A stretch of DNA of 64,000 bases from Actinoplanes sp. L3-i22 (GCF_019704555.1 NZ_AP024745.1:2476001-2540000), one strand, 5' to 3'. Positions 50,967-59,932 are shown, counted from the first letter of the stretch. Numbers and translations are program-made. Notes: generated by a model from the letters alone, not told the origin.

Positions 50967-51602
50967 ATGAGCCCTGACCTGGACTTCCAGCGCGCCCGCA
51001 GCCCCGAGCAGCGGGAGGCTCGGCGCGGCGCCATTCTCGGCGAGGCGGCGGATCTGCTCGCCGAGATGCCGCTGAGTGAGATCAGCCTGCGTGAGCTGGC
51101 CCGCCGGGTCGGGCTGTCCAAGACCAACGTGGTGCGGTATTACGAGACGCGCGAGGCGGTCTACTTCGCGCTGCTCAACCAGACCATCTCGGACTGGGTC
51201 GACGTGCTGGAGCTGCCCGCGGGCGAGCCCGGCGAGGTGGCCGACGCGCTGGCCGAGTCCGTTGCGTTGGAGCCGGTGATCTGCGAGTTGTGGAGTGCGC
51301 TCGGCTCCGAGTTGGAGCGCAACATCTCGGCGGAGGCGGTCCTGGAGTTCAAGCTCGCGCACAGCGCGCAACAGGCGCGGCTGGCCGAGCTGATCTCCGA
51401 GCGGATCCCGGCGCTCGAGGGGCCGGCCGCCCGGGAGTTCGTCGCGATGATGATCCTGCTGGTGGCGGGGCTGTGGCCGTTCGCGAACCCGGCGCCGCCG
51501 GTGGTCGAGGCGCTGCGGGACCCGCGGCTGGCGCATTCCCGGGTGGACTTCCAGGCGCGGCTGGGCCGGGCGCTGCGAGTCGTCCTCGACGGCCTGCTCT
51601 GA
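50967..51602 (+). CDS. TetR family transcriptional regulator
   Basis: 211 residues. The N-terminal helix-turn-helix is ISLRELARRVGLSKTNVVRYYETREAVYFALL, quoted in part (LARRVGLSKTNVVRYYETR). The C-terminal ligand region is a TetR_C-type helical domain. A possible repressor of the upstream SDR gene, given its position and the palindrome at 49921. Ligand unknown. A strong bidirectional terminator lies 80 bases downstream. Confidence 0.9.
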   Translation: MSPDLDFQRARSPEQREARRGAILGEAADLLAEMPLSEISLRELARRVGLSKTNVVRYYETREAVYFALLNQTISDWVDVLELPAGEPGEVADALAESVALEPVICELWSALGSELERNISAEAVLEFKLAHSAQQARLAELISERIPALEGPAAREFVAMMILLVAGLWPFANPAPPVVEALRDPRLAHSRVDFQARLGRALRVVLDGLL

Positions 51603-51634
51603 CGGCCGTTCGGCTCGCGGCGCTTCGGCGGGCC

Positions 51635-51668
51635 GGTGGGCGGTGGGCAGTGGGCAGTGGGCAGTGGA
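51635..51668. repeat. 7-bp tandem repeat
   Basis: GGTGGGC, GGTGGGC, AGTGGGC, AGTGGGC, AGTGG. Non-coding spacer between the TetR gene and the terminator. Similar in character to the GGTGGGC-rich 24-bp array upstream, so the same slippage tendency may apply. Confidence 0.6.
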
Positions 51669-51681
51669 GATTGCACCGCGA

Positions 51682-51711
51682 GCCGCCCGGACCCCGCACG
51701 GTCCGGGCGGC
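51682..51711. terminator. 12-bp perfect stem-loop, bidirectional
   Basis: GCCGCCCGGACC and GGTCCGGGCGGC around CCGCAC, in the middle of the gap between the convergent TetR and chitosanase genes, about 80-90 bases from each stop. Confidence 0.75.
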
Positions 51712-51799
51712 CCTGCTGTGCGAAACGTCAGCGAGACGCGTCAGCCGGTGACGGGCGTCGGCGACAGGCTTCGGTTTGTGGGAGCGTCAGTTGTAGGGG

Positions 51800-53023
51800 T
51801 CAGCTGATGTGGTACGAGTCGCCGTAGACCTTGAAGTCGAGGGGGGTGTTCAGGTCGAAGTTGCCGTTGTTCAGGAAGACTCGTTGGGCGGTGTCGATGC
51901 GGGTCACGTCGGAGTGGGCCTCCTCCTTCTTCATCTCCACGATGCGCTCGTCCATGAACGCGTTCAGCCAGGCCTTCTCGTCGCCACCCTGGGCCGGCGG
52001 CTTTGCCTTGGCCAGGGCGCGGCTGCGGATCGCGCGCATGCCCTCGTAGCCGTGCACGACCGAGGCGTCGTAGTACGCGAACTGGCCGAGGGCGCGAACG
52101 CCGTCCGCCTTGCCGTCGCGGACCGACGGGTTGAAGTACACCCGGTCCCGCTCGGACTCCTGCGCGGCCTGGAACACCGAGTCGGCCGCCGCGGTCTTCC
52201 AGTCCCGGGTGAAGTTCGGGTCGAGACCCGAGTGCGAGTCGGTGCCGTTGACGTTGCGCAGCGCCGGCAGGTACTTGGCCAGCACGTTCGACGGCTTGGT
52301 CGCGGTGTACGCCTCGACCAGCTCCAGCATGTCGCCGGTGCCGGAGCAGAAGCCGATGATCCCGGCCGTGTAGCCGCGCCCGTCGCCGATGTCCTCGATG
52401 TACGAGAACTGCGCCCGCCAGTTCAGCGACGAGTTCTCGGCCGCCGAGACGATCTGCATGGCGACGTCCTTCTTCGCCGGGTCGTCCAGGTTCTTGCCGG
52501 TCGGCGCGGTGGTCGCCGAGCTGGTCGGCGACGTCGGGGTGGTGGTGCCGCCGGGCAGCGTCCAGGTCTGGTTCGTGCCGCCGGCACACGTCCAGATCTG
52601 CAGCCGGGCCCCGTTGGCGGTGCTCTTGTCGGTGACGTCCAGGCACTTGCCGGACCCGGAGTTGATCAGGGTGCCGTTGCTGGCCGTCCACTTCTGCGCG
52701 GCGGTGGCGTTGCAGTCGTACAGCTGGATCTTGGCGCCGTTGGTCGTGGCCGCAGCCGTGACGTCGAGGCACTTGCCCAGCGACCGGATGGTCCCGTCGG
52801 TGTTGCCGACGGTCCACTGCTGGGCGGCGGAACTGTTGCAGTCGTAGAGCTGGATTGCCGTGCCGTTGGCGGTCGAGGCGTTGGCGACGTCGATGCACTT
52901 GCCGCCCAGGCCCTTGATCGGCCCAGCCGTGGCGGCGCTGGCCGGAAGCAGTCCGAAGACCACTACGGTACCTGGGATGACCAGGCCTAATGCTGCGTAG
53001 ACGACTGTCCTGACGCGAATCAT
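51800..53023 (-). CDS. Secreted GH46 chitosanase with N-terminal ricin-type lectin domain
   Basis: 407 residues from ATG 53023 with GAGGAG upstream. A signal peptide (to about 31) is followed by a ricin B trefoil (32-157; QLYDCN and QIWTC repeats with QQW/QKW/QTW), a Thr/Ser/Pro linker, and a GH46 domain (about 185-407). The GH46 part is close to Streptomyces N174 chitosanase: catalytic Glu196 (AAENSSLNW) and Asp214 (GDGRGY) keep the known 18-residue spacing. It cuts chitosan outside the cell. The divergent csn-like operon imports the products. A TTA codon at 52988-52990 (Leu12, in the signal peptide) could make export dependent on a bldA-type tRNA. Confidence 0.95.
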   Translation of the reverse strand: MIRVRTVVYAALGLVIPGTVVVFGLLPASAATAGPIKGLGGKCIDVANASTANGTAIQLYDCNSSAAQQWTVGNTDGTIRSLGKCLDVTAAATTNGAKIQLYDCNATAAQKWTASNGTLINSGSGKCLDVTDKSTANGARLQIWTCAGGTNQTWTLPGGTTTPTSPTSSATTAPTGKNLDDPAKKDVAMQIVSAAENSSLNWRAQFSYIEDIGDGRGYTAGIIGFCSGTGDMLELVEAYTATKPSNVLAKYLPALRNVNGTDSHSGLDPNFTRDWKTAAADSVFQAAQESERDRVYFNPSVRDGKADGVRALGQFAYYDASVVHGYEGMRAIRSRALAKAKPPAQGGDEKAWLNAFMDERIVEMKKEEAHSDVTRIDTAQRVFLNNGNFDLNTPLDFKVYGDSYHIS

Positions 53024-53075
53024 GGCGCTCCTCGTTGGAGGGGGGGAGAGGGGGTGGCGCGCGCGTTGGGGACGG

Positions 53076-53104
53076 ACACTACGACTGTTAAGTTGATTTA
53101 TCAA
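53076..53104 (-). promoter_or_regulatory. Candidate chitosanase promoter
   Basis: On the minus strand TTGATA (53099-53104), 17 bases, TAGTGT (53076-53081). The ACTGTTAA element lies within the spacer, so a bound repressor would block polymerase. Confidence 0.55.
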
Positions 53105-53174
53105 TCCTGGTCTATCGCGAAGATCTGACCCTTGACACGGGACGGCGGGGGATCGACTATGAGCCAACTGTTAA
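53084..53174. promoter_or_regulatory. Two ACTGTTAA elements, likely repressor sites of the csn region
   Basis: ACTGTTAA occurs at 53084-53091, inside the chitosanase promoter spacer, and at 53167-53174, just after the -10 of the rightward promoter. Both are in the same orientation and stand in AT-rich context (TTGATTTATCAA beside the first). They fit sites for the ROK repressor coded next door. This is inference from position and repetition. Confidence 0.5.
53132..53160 (+). promoter_or_regulatory. Candidate promoter of the csn-like operon
   Basis: TTGACA (53132-53137), 17 bases, GACTAT (53155-53160), 55 bases before the ROK gene start. The second ACTGTTAA lies at about the expected transcription start. 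Confidence 0.55.
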
Positions 53175-53214
53175 ACACTTTGCCAATCAGCAACCGACCG
53201 CTGGAGGAGCTCCG

Positions 53215-54384
53215 TTGACGCGTCTGGCCGGCTCGTCCAAGCTGCTCCGCGCCATGAACGAGAGCGCGGCGCTCGCCCACCTGCTCGACCCGGGCCGGCT
53301 GACGCGGGCCGATCTGCGCAAGCTCACCGCGCTGTCCACGCCGACGATCTCCGAGGTGCTGCGCCGGCTCACCGAGGCCGGGCTGGTCAACGTCGTCGGG
53401 CACGACAGCGGCCGCCCGGGCCCGAACGCGGAGATCTACTCGGCCAACCCGGACGCGGCGTACACGGTCGCCGTCTCCGTCCGCGACGTCGGCACCAGCG
53501 GCACCCCGTCGGTCGCGGCGGCGCTCGGTGACCTGACCGGCGCGATCCGCGCCCGGTTCGAGTCGCGCATCGACTTCCTCGCCACCGACCCGGTCGCGGC
53601 GGTGACCGGGGTGCTCGCCGAGCTGTGCGAGCAGGCCGGGGCGCCCGCCGACCGGGTCCGGTACGTGCAGCTCAGCGTCCCCGGCGCGTACGACCCGAAG
53701 ACCGAGACGATCCGCCTGGTCGACGTGCCCGGCTTCGGCCGGCCCGGCCTGGTCCCGGAGATCGCCGCGGCACTGGGCACCGACATCGGCGTCGACAACG
53801 ACGTCAACCTGGCCGCGGCGGCCGAGCGCAAACGCGGCGCCGCCCGGGACGCGGAGAACTTCGCGCTGCTCTGGATCGGTCAGGACGGCCTCGGTCTGGC
53901 CATCGACATCAACGGGACGCTGCTGCGCGGCGCCCGGGGAAGCGCCGGCGAGATCGGCTACATGCCGCTCTACTCGCCGGACTCCAGCCACCGCAAGGTC
54001 GATCTGCAGGACCTCTTCGGCGGCGGCGCGATCAAGGAGCTGGCCCGGGACCACGGGATCACCGGCGACACCCCGGCCGAGCTGGTCGCGGCGGCCGCCG
54101 GGCACGGCGAGTTCCTGGCCACGCTGGCCGACCGGATCGTGGTCGCGCTGGCCGCGGTGGTCGCGGTCCTCGACCCGTCCCTGGTCGTGCTGGCCGGGCC
54201 GACCGCCCAGGCCGGCGGCGACGCGCTGCTCGCCGCGGTGAACACCGCGTTCCGCCGGGCCGCCCCGCTGGAGTGCACGTTCGCCGCCACCTCCATCAAA
54301 GACGACGCGGTGCTGCTCGGCGGTCTCGACGCCGGGCTGGCCGCGGTCCGTGAAGCGCTCATCACCGCGATCCGCGACAGCTAG
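53215..54384 (+). CDS. csnR: ROK-family repressor of chitosan use, CsnR type
   Basis: 389 residues from TTG 53215, with GGAGGAG five bases before it. The N-terminal winged helix reads RADLRKLTALSTPTISEVLRR, quoted in part (KLTALSTPTISEVLRR). The ROK fold follows (GQDGLGLAIDINGTLLRGA, SAGEIGYMPL). The cysteines and the GH pair of the usual ROK zinc site are missing (GEIGYMP), as expected for a regulator rather than a kinase. Position ahead of the importer and opposite a GH46 gene is that of CsnR, known to repress chitosanase genes in Streptomyces. Effectors would be glucosamine oligomers. Confidence 0.9.
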   Translation: MTRLAGSSKLLRAMNESAALAHLLDPGRLTRADLRKLTALSTPTISEVLRRLTEAGLVNVVGHDSGRPGPNAEIYSANPDAAYTVAVSVRDVGTSGTPSVAAALGDLTGAIRARFESRIDFLATDPVAAVTGVLAELCEQAGAPADRVRYVQLSVPGAYDPKTETIRLVDVPGFGRPGLVPEIAAALGTDIGVDNDVNLAAAAERKRGAARDAENFALLWIGQDGLGLAIDINGTLLRGARGSAGEIGYMPLYSPDSSHRKVDLQDLFGGGAIKELARDHGITGDTPAELVAAAAGHGEFLATLADRIVVALAAVVAVLDPSLVVLAGPTAQAGGDALLAAVNTAFRRAAPLECTFAATSIKDDAVLLGGLDAGLAAVREALITAIRDS

Positions 54385-54402
54385 ATACTGAGAGGTCCCC
54401 AA

Positions 54403-55719
54403 GTGAACAAACGGCTACCTCATGCCCTTTTTGCCCTGGCCACCGCCGCTCTGCTGACCACCGCCTGCACGCCGGCCCCCAAAGAGAACAAGATCGCCGA
54501 CCCCGGTACGCAGGTCTCCGGGACCGTCGAGCTGTGGCACTTCTTCACCGAGCGGGAGGCCGCGGCGATCGACACCGTGGTTAAGGACTTCACCGACACC
54601 CACCCGAACATCAAGGTGACGGTCAAGTCCGGGCAGGACGACTCCAAGGTCACCCAGGCGATCGGCGCCGGCAACGGGCCGGACGTCGGGCTCTCCTACT
54701 CCACCGACATCGTCGGCAAGTTCTGCTCGTCCGGCGCCTGGGTCGACCTCAAGCCGTACCTGGACCGCGACAAGGTGGACGTCAGCCAGCTCAACGCGAC
54801 GGTCCGGTCGTACACCGAGTTCCAGGGCAAGCGGTGCGCGATGCCGTTCCTGGCCGACGCGTACGGGATGTTCTACAACAAGGACCTGTTCGCCAAGGCC
54901 GGCATCGCCGAGCCGCCGAAGACCCTCGACGAGCTCACCGCGGACGCCAAGAAGCTGACCGTCAAGAACGCCGACGGCTCGCTCAAGCGGGTCGGCTTCC
55001 TGCCGCTGTTCGACTTCTACGAGAACGCCGCCGCGCACCTGGCCCCGGCCACCGGCGCCAAGTGGCTCACCGAGGACGGCAAGAGCGCGGTCGGCACCGA
55101 CGCCAACTGGAAGACCCTGCTCACCTGGCAGAAAGACCTGGTCGACTGGTACGGCTACGACAACCTGACCAAGTTCAAGGCCAGTCTCGGCGACGAGTTC
55201 AGCGCCGACAACGCGTTCCAGAAGGGCCAGGTCGCGATCAACATCGACGCCGAGTACCGCCTGGCCTTCCTCAAGGACCAAACCCCCGATTTGAAGTACG
55301 GCGTAGCGCCGCTCCCGACCAGTGACCCGTCCCGCTACGGCGGCGGCTACGTCACCGGCAACATCGTGGGCATCTCCAAGAACGCCAAGAACCCCGAGGC
55401 GGCCTGGGAGCTGATCAAGTACCTGACCACGAACGACGCGGCGGTCACCAAGCTGGCCGGGCTGATCAAGAACGTGCCGACCACCACGAAGTCGATCGCC
55501 GACCCGGCGCTGAACGCGGACCCGGACTTCAAGGCGTTCATCGACATCTTCAACAACCCGAACTCGCTGACCTCGCCGCCGACCGCCTCCGGCCCGGCCT
55601 ACCAGGAGACGTTCCAGCAGTTCCTGATCAAGTACCAGTCCGGCAAGGTGGCCGACCTGAACGGTGGCCTGACCGACGCGGACAAGCAGATCAACAGCGT
55701 CATGACGCTGGGCGGCTGA
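54403..55719 (+). CDS. csnE: Chito-oligosaccharide ABC importer binding lipoprotein, CsnE type
   Basis: 438 residues from GTG 54403. The lipobox LLTTAC puts the lipidated Cys at 22. The mature part (GTVELWHFFTEREAAAIDTV, GNGPDVGLSYSTDIVG, PFLADAYGMFYNKDLF) is a cluster B sugar-binding protein. Follows the repressor gene by 18 bases. By synteny it should bind glucosamine oligomers. Confidence 0.92.
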   Translation: MNKRLPHALFALATAALLTTACTPAPKENKIADPGTQVSGTVELWHFFTEREAAAIDTVVKDFTDTHPNIKVTVKSGQDDSKVTQAIGAGNGPDVGLSYSTDIVGKFCSSGAWVDLKPYLDRDKVDVSQLNATVRSYTEFQGKRCAMPFLADAYGMFYNKDLFAKAGIAEPPKTLDELTADAKKLTVKNADGSLKRVGFLPLFDFYENAAAHLAPATGAKWLTEDGKSAVGTDANWKTLLTWQKDLVDWYGYDNLTKFKASLGDEFSADNAFQKGQVAINIDAEYRLAFLKDQTPDLKYGVAPLPTSDPSRYGGGYVTGNIVGISKNAKNPEAAWELIKYLTTNDAAVTKLAGLIKNVPTTTKSIADPALNADPDFKAFIDIFNNPNSLTSPPTASGPAYQETFQQFLIKYQSGKVADLNGGLTDADKQINSVMTLGG

Positions 55720-55722
55720 GCC

Positions 55723-56649
55723 ATGGACGGCGTTCGCCTCCGCCGGGGCCTCACCACGTTCTCCTTCCTGGCGCCCGCGTTGATCGGCATCTCGGTGTTC
55801 TTCATCTACCCCCTGCTCTCGGCGGTCTACTTCTCGTTCACGAAGTTCGACCTGCTCTCCGTACCGCAGTGGGTGGGGCTGGACAACTACCGGCAGATGG
55901 CGGACGACCCGTTCCTGCTCCAAGCGGTGCGCAACACCCTGTGGATGGTGGTGGTGTTCGTCCCGGCGCGGATCATCGGCGCGATCGGCCTGTCGATGCT
56001 GCTCGCCCAGTTCAAGCGGGGCGCCAGTTTCTTCCGGACGGTCTTCTACCTCCCGGCGCTGGTCCCGCCGGTGGCCGCCACCATCGCGTTCGTCTACCTG
56101 CTCAAGCCGGGCACCGGCCCGGTGAACCACCTCCTCGAGATGATCGGCATCGACGGCCCGCTCTGGTTCAACTCTCCGGTCTGGGCGAAGCCGTCGCTGG
56201 TCCTGCTCGGCCTCTGGGCCGTCGGGGACCTGATGATCATCTTCCTGGCGGCTGTGCTGGGCGTGCCCGAGAGCCTCTACGAGGCGGCGTCACTCGACGG
56301 CGCGAACGCCTGGCACAAGTTCCGGTCGATCACCCTGCCGACGATCCAGCCGGTGGTGCTGTTCGCGGCGGTCACCGGCGTGATCTACACGCTGCAGTAC
56401 TTCGACCAGGCGGCGGTGGCCGGCTCGGTCGCCAGCGGGCAGGCCACCGTCGGCGCCGGGATCTCGCAGTCCTTCGGCTACCCGGAGGGCTCGACGTTCA
56501 CCTACCCGCTGTGGCTCTACACCGTCGGCTTCCGCTACAGCGCCCTCGGTTACGCCAACGCTCTGGCCATCGCCCTGTTCGTGGTCGCGCTCGCGGTCAC
56601 CGTCATCCTGCTGCGCCGCTCCAAGGCGTTCTCCGGGGAGGAATCGTGA
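55723..56649 (+). CDS. csnF: Sugar ABC importer permease 1, CsnF type
   Basis: 308 residues, six helices (TFSFLAPALIGISVFFIYPL first). The EAA coupling loop is YEAASLDGANAWHKFRSITLP. MalF-type permease for oligosaccharide uptake. Starts three bases after the binding-protein stop and overlaps the next gene (GTGA). No ATPase gene is in the operon; as in other actinomycetes a shared MsiK-like ATPase elsewhere is expected. Confidence 0.93.
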   Translation: MDGVRLRRGLTTFSFLAPALIGISVFFIYPLLSAVYFSFTKFDLLSVPQWVGLDNYRQMADDPFLLQAVRNTLWMVVVFVPARIIGAIGLSMLLAQFKRGASFFRTVFYLPALVPPVAATIAFVYLLKPGTGPVNHLLEMIGIDGPLWFNSPVWAKPSLVLLGLWAVGDLMIIFLAAVLGVPESLYEAASLDGANAWHKFRSITLPTIQPVVLFAAVTGVIYTLQYFDQAAVAGSVASGQATVGAGISQSFGYPEGSTFTYPLWLYTVGFRYSALGYANALAIALFVVALAVTVILLRRSKAFSGEES

Positions 56650-57524
56650 CCACGGTCCTGGACCGGCCGGTGCAACGGCCGGTCACCATCACGCAGGCCA
56701 AACGGCAGAAGCGGCTGGCCTGGATCGCCCAGCACAGCATCGGGATCGTGCTGGCGATCATGTTCGTCACCCCGGTGGTCTACCTGGTGCTGCTCTCGCT
56801 GATGACCAGCAACCAGGCGCTGACCAGCGACTACTGGCCGAACACGTGGCACCCGGAGAACTACGTCAAGGTGTTCCAGGGGACGCCGCTCGGGCACTAC
56901 CTGCTCAACACGGTGATCTACGCCGTGTCGGCCACGGTGCTCACGCTGGCGTCGAGCGTGCCCGCGGCGTACGCCCTCGCGAAGTTGAGGTTCCGCGGCC
57001 GCAACGTGCTCTTCCTCGTGATCATCTGCGTGATGATGCTGCCGCCGCAGGTGGTCACCGTGCCGCTCTACCTGATGTGGGCCCGCTACGGCCTGACCGG
57101 CTCGCTCTGGCCGCTGATCATCCCGGCGCTGTTCGGGGACGCGTTCTGCATCTTCCTGCTGCGCCAGTTCCTGCTCACCATCCCGAGCGAGCTGCTCGAC
57201 GCGGCCCGGGTCGACGGCGCCGGCGAGTGGCGCACGCTGCTGAAGGTGGTGCTGCCGATGGCCCGCCCGGGCATCGCCGCGGCCGGGCTGTTCCAGTTCT
57301 TCTTCTGCTGGAACGACTACTACGGGCCGCTGCTCTACACCAGCGAGAACGAGAACTCCTGGACGCTCTCGCTCGGGCTGGCCTCGTTCCGCACCATGCA
57401 CCACGTCGACTGGAACCTGGTCACGGCGGCGACCGTGCTGGCCATGGCTCCGCTGATCATCATCTTCTTCTTCGCCCAGCGCGCGTTCGTGCAGGGCATC
57501 ACGCTGACAGGATTCAAGGGTTGA
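56646..57524 (+). CDS. csnG: Sugar ABC importer permease 2, CsnG type
   Basis: 292 residues from GTG 56646. MalG-type permease with EAA loop ELLDAARVDGAGEWRTLLKV (20 residues) and RNVLFLVIICVMMLPPQVV. Works with the preceding permease. Its stop overlaps the TTG start of the GH4 gene. Confidence 0.93.
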   Translation: MTTVLDRPVQRPVTITQAKRQKRLAWIAQHSIGIVLAIMFVTPVVYLVLLSLMTSNQALTSDYWPNTWHPENYVKVFQGTPLGHYLLNTVIYAVSATVLTLASSVPAAYALAKLRFRGRNVLFLVIICVMMLPPQVVTVPLYLMWARYGLTGSLWPLIIPALFGDAFCIFLLRQFLLTIPSELLDAARVDGAGEWRTLLKVVLPMARPGIAAAGLFQFFFCWNDYYGPLLYTSENENSWTLSLGLASFRTMHHVDWNLVTAATVLAMAPLIIIFFFAQRAFVQGITLTGFKG

Positions 57525-58777
57525 AAATCGCGGTCGTCGGTGGCGGATCCACCTATACGCCAGAGCTCGTGGACGGCTTCGCCCGGCTCGGTTCGATGGT
57601 CTCCGAGCTGGTCCTGATCGATCCGGCGGCGGACCGCCTGGACATCGTGGGCGCGTTCGCGGCGCGGATCTTCGCGAACTACGGCCACCCCGGCAAGGTC
57701 ACCTGGACGACCGATCTGGACGCCGGCGTGACCGACGCCGACGCCGTGGTGATCCAGCTGCGCGTCGGCGGCCAGCGGGCCCGGATCACCGACGAGACGT
57801 TCCCGCTCGACTGCGGCTGCGTGGGTCAGGAGACGACCGGGGCCGGGGGCCTGGCCAAGGCGCTGCGGACGGTGCCGGTGATCCTCGACGTCGCCGAGCG
57901 GATCCGGCGGCGGGCCAAGCCGGGCGCGTGGATCGTGGACTTCACCAACCCGGTCGGGATCGTGACGCGGGCGCTGCTCGACGCCGGGCACAAGGCGGTC
58001 GGGCTGTGCAACGTGGCGATCGGCTTCCAGCGCCGGTTCGCCGGTTACCTGGGCGTCGATCCGTCCGCGGTGGTGCTCGACCACGTCGGGTTGAACCACC
58101 TGACCTGGGAGCGGGCAGCCTATGTGGACGGCGTCGATCGCCTGCCCGCGCTCATCGACGGTCACCTGTCGGAGATCTCCGGCGAGGTGGACATCGCGCC
58201 GGAGATCGTCACCATGCTCGGCGCCGTACCGTCATATTATTTGTCGTATTTTTATGCCCATGACCGGCACGTGCGTGAGTCGATCGGGGCGCAGACCCGC
58301 GGCCAGCGGGTAGCCGAGATCGAGGCCACCCTCCTCGAGATGTACCGCGACGTCACCCTGGTCGAGAAGCCGAAACTGCTCGGCGAGCGCGGCGGCGCCT
58401 ACTACTCCGAGGCCGCGGTCGGCCTGCTCGCCTCGCTGTTCGGCCTCGACGACGACGCCGTCCACTCGGTCAACGTCCGCAACGACGGCCTGCTGCCGTT
58501 CCTCCCCGCCGAGGCGGTCATCGAGGTCTCGGCCCGGGCGGGCCTCGACGGCCCGGCTCCGCTGCCGGTCACCCCCCTGCCGCCCGACCTGGCCGGCCTC
58601 ATCACCCACACCTGGGGGTACGAGGAACTGGCGCTCGACGCCGCGCTCAAGGGCGGCCGTGATCGCGTCTACCGCGCGCTGCTCGCCCACCCGCTGATCG
58701 GCCAGCACGAGTATGCCGACGCCCTGGCCGACAAGCTGATCGCGGCCGGCCGCGCGCACCTCGCGTGGGCCCGATGA
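57521..58777 (+). CDS. csnH: GH4 family glycosidase, CsnH type
   Basis: 418 residues from TTG 57521. GH4 enzymes use NAD+ and Mn2+: the nucleotide loop is VGGGSTYTPELVDG, the metal ligands are in GLCNVAIGFQRR (Cys) and VGLNHLTW (His), with QLRVGGQRARITDE and GQETTGAGG also typical. It should cleave imported glucosamine oligomers or their phosphates in the cytosol. A run of AT-rich codons at about 58229-58260 (PSYYLSYFYAHD) is unlike the rest of the gene and may slow translation. Overlaps both neighbours. Confidence 0.9.
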   Translation: MKIAVVGGGSTYTPELVDGFARLGSMVSELVLIDPAADRLDIVGAFAARIFANYGHPGKVTWTTDLDAGVTDADAVVIQLRVGGQRARITDETFPLDCGCVGQETTGAGGLAKALRTVPVILDVAERIRRRAKPGAWIVDFTNPVGIVTRALLDAGHKAVGLCNVAIGFQRRFAGYLGVDPSAVVLDHVGLNHLTWERAAYVDGVDRLPALIDGHLSEISGEVDIAPEIVTMLGAVPSYYLSYFYAHDRHVRESIGAQTRGQRVAEIEATLLEMYRDVTLVEKPKLLGERGGAYYSEAAVGLLASLFGLDDDAVHSVNVRNDGLLPFLPAEAVIEVSARAGLDGPAPLPVTPLPPDLAGLITHTWGYEELALDAALKGGRDRVYRALLAHPLIGQHEYADALADKLIAAGRAHLAWAR

Positions 58778-59787
58778 GCCCGCTGTTCCTGGCGGCCGAC
58801 GGTGGGAACTCCAAGACCGACGTGGTCCTCGGCGACACGTCCGGCCGGGTCCTCGCGTTCGTCCGCGGCGGCACGTCGTCCCCGCACAACGTCGGCCTGC
58901 CCGGCGCGATCGCGGTGCTCGGCAAGCTGATCACCGAGGCGCGCGCCGAGGCCGGCCTGCCACCCGGCACCATGATCGACTCGCTCGCCGTCTACCTGGC
59001 CGGCGCCGACCTGCCCGACGAGGTGACCGCACTGAACGCGGCCGTCGCCGGGCAGGGCTGGGCCCGGCACACGCAGGCCGACAACGACTGCTTCGCCCTG
59101 CTGCGCGCCGGCACCGCGATGCCGGACGCGGTCGCCGTGGTCTGCGGCGCCGGCAACAACTGCGTGGGCCGGGCGGCGGACGGGCGCACCGCCCGGTTCG
59201 TGGCGCTCGGCCCGATCTCCGGCGACTGGGGCGGCGGCCACGACCTGGCCGACCACGCCCTGCGCGCGGCCGCCCGCGGCGAGGACGGCCGGGGCGACCC
59301 CACCGCGCTGTCCGCCGCGGTCGCCGCCCACTTCGGCCGGCCCACGGTCGAGGCGGTCAGCATCGGCCTGCACCTGGGGGACCTGCCGATGGACCGGATC
59401 CCGGAGTTGGCCCCGCTGCTGTTCGAGATCGCCGCCACCGGCGACGAGGTGGCCGCGGCCCTGGTCACCCGCCAGGCCGAGGAGATCCTCGCCCAGCACC
59501 GCTCGGCCGCCGGGCGGCTCGGCCTGCTCACCCGCCCGCACGCCGTGGTCCTGGGCGGCGGCGTGCTGCAGGCCCGCCATGCCCAGCTGCACGAGCAGGT
59601 GATCCGGGGCGTCCAGGCCCAGGCCCCCCAGGCGACGATCACGGTCCTGGACGCCCCTCCGGTCACCGGCGCCGCCCTCCTCGCCCTGGACACCCTGGAC
59701 GCCGCCCCGGACGCCGAGTCGGCCCTGCGCGCCACTCTCTCCCGGGTCACGGCCGGGGCCCGCGAGCAGGCCCCGGCCCCGCTCTGA
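58774..59787 (+). CDS. csnK: BadF/BadG-type sugar kinase, CsnK type
   Basis: 337 residues from ATG 58774 (ATGA overlap). The ASKHA phosphate loop is FLAADGGNSKTDVVLGD; CGAGNNCVGRAADG, ISGDWGGGHDLA and VVLGGGVLQARH follow. This is the N-acetylglucosamine/glucosamine kinase group; phosphorylation of imported glucosamine is the likely step. Last gene of the operon, followed by a hairpin. Confidence 0.9.
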   Translation: MSPLFLAADGGNSKTDVVLGDTSGRVLAFVRGGTSSPHNVGLPGAIAVLGKLITEARAEAGLPPGTMIDSLAVYLAGADLPDEVTALNAAVAGQGWARHTQADNDCFALLRAGTAMPDAVAVVCGAGNNCVGRAADGRTARFVALGPISGDWGGGHDLADHALRAAARGEDGRGDPTALSAAVAAHFGRPTVEAVSIGLHLGDLPMDRIPELAPLLFEIAATGDEVAAALVTRQAEEILAQHRSAAGRLGLLTRPHAVVLGGGVLQARHAQLHEQVIRGVQAQAPQATITVLDAPPVTGAALLALDTLDAAPDAESALRATLSRVTAGAREQAPAPL

Positions 59788-59803
59788 GCCGCACCGGTCC
59801 CGG

Positions 59804-59834
59804 CCGGCCCGATCGGTTGGCGATCGACGGCCGG
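59804..59834. terminator. Stem-loop after the csn-like operon
   Basis: CCGGCC-CGATCG pairs with CGATCG-(AC)-GGCCGG around GTTGG, 12 pairs with a two-base bulge, 17 bases past the kinase stop. Confidence 0.55.
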
Positions 59835-59932
59835 TTCGTGGGCTCGGCGGTCCTATGTGCATCACGTTATGATCCGGCGACGGACGGTGAGTAGCGGGAC
59901 GGGGGCTTGCTCTTGAAAGATGTCTGCCGATC

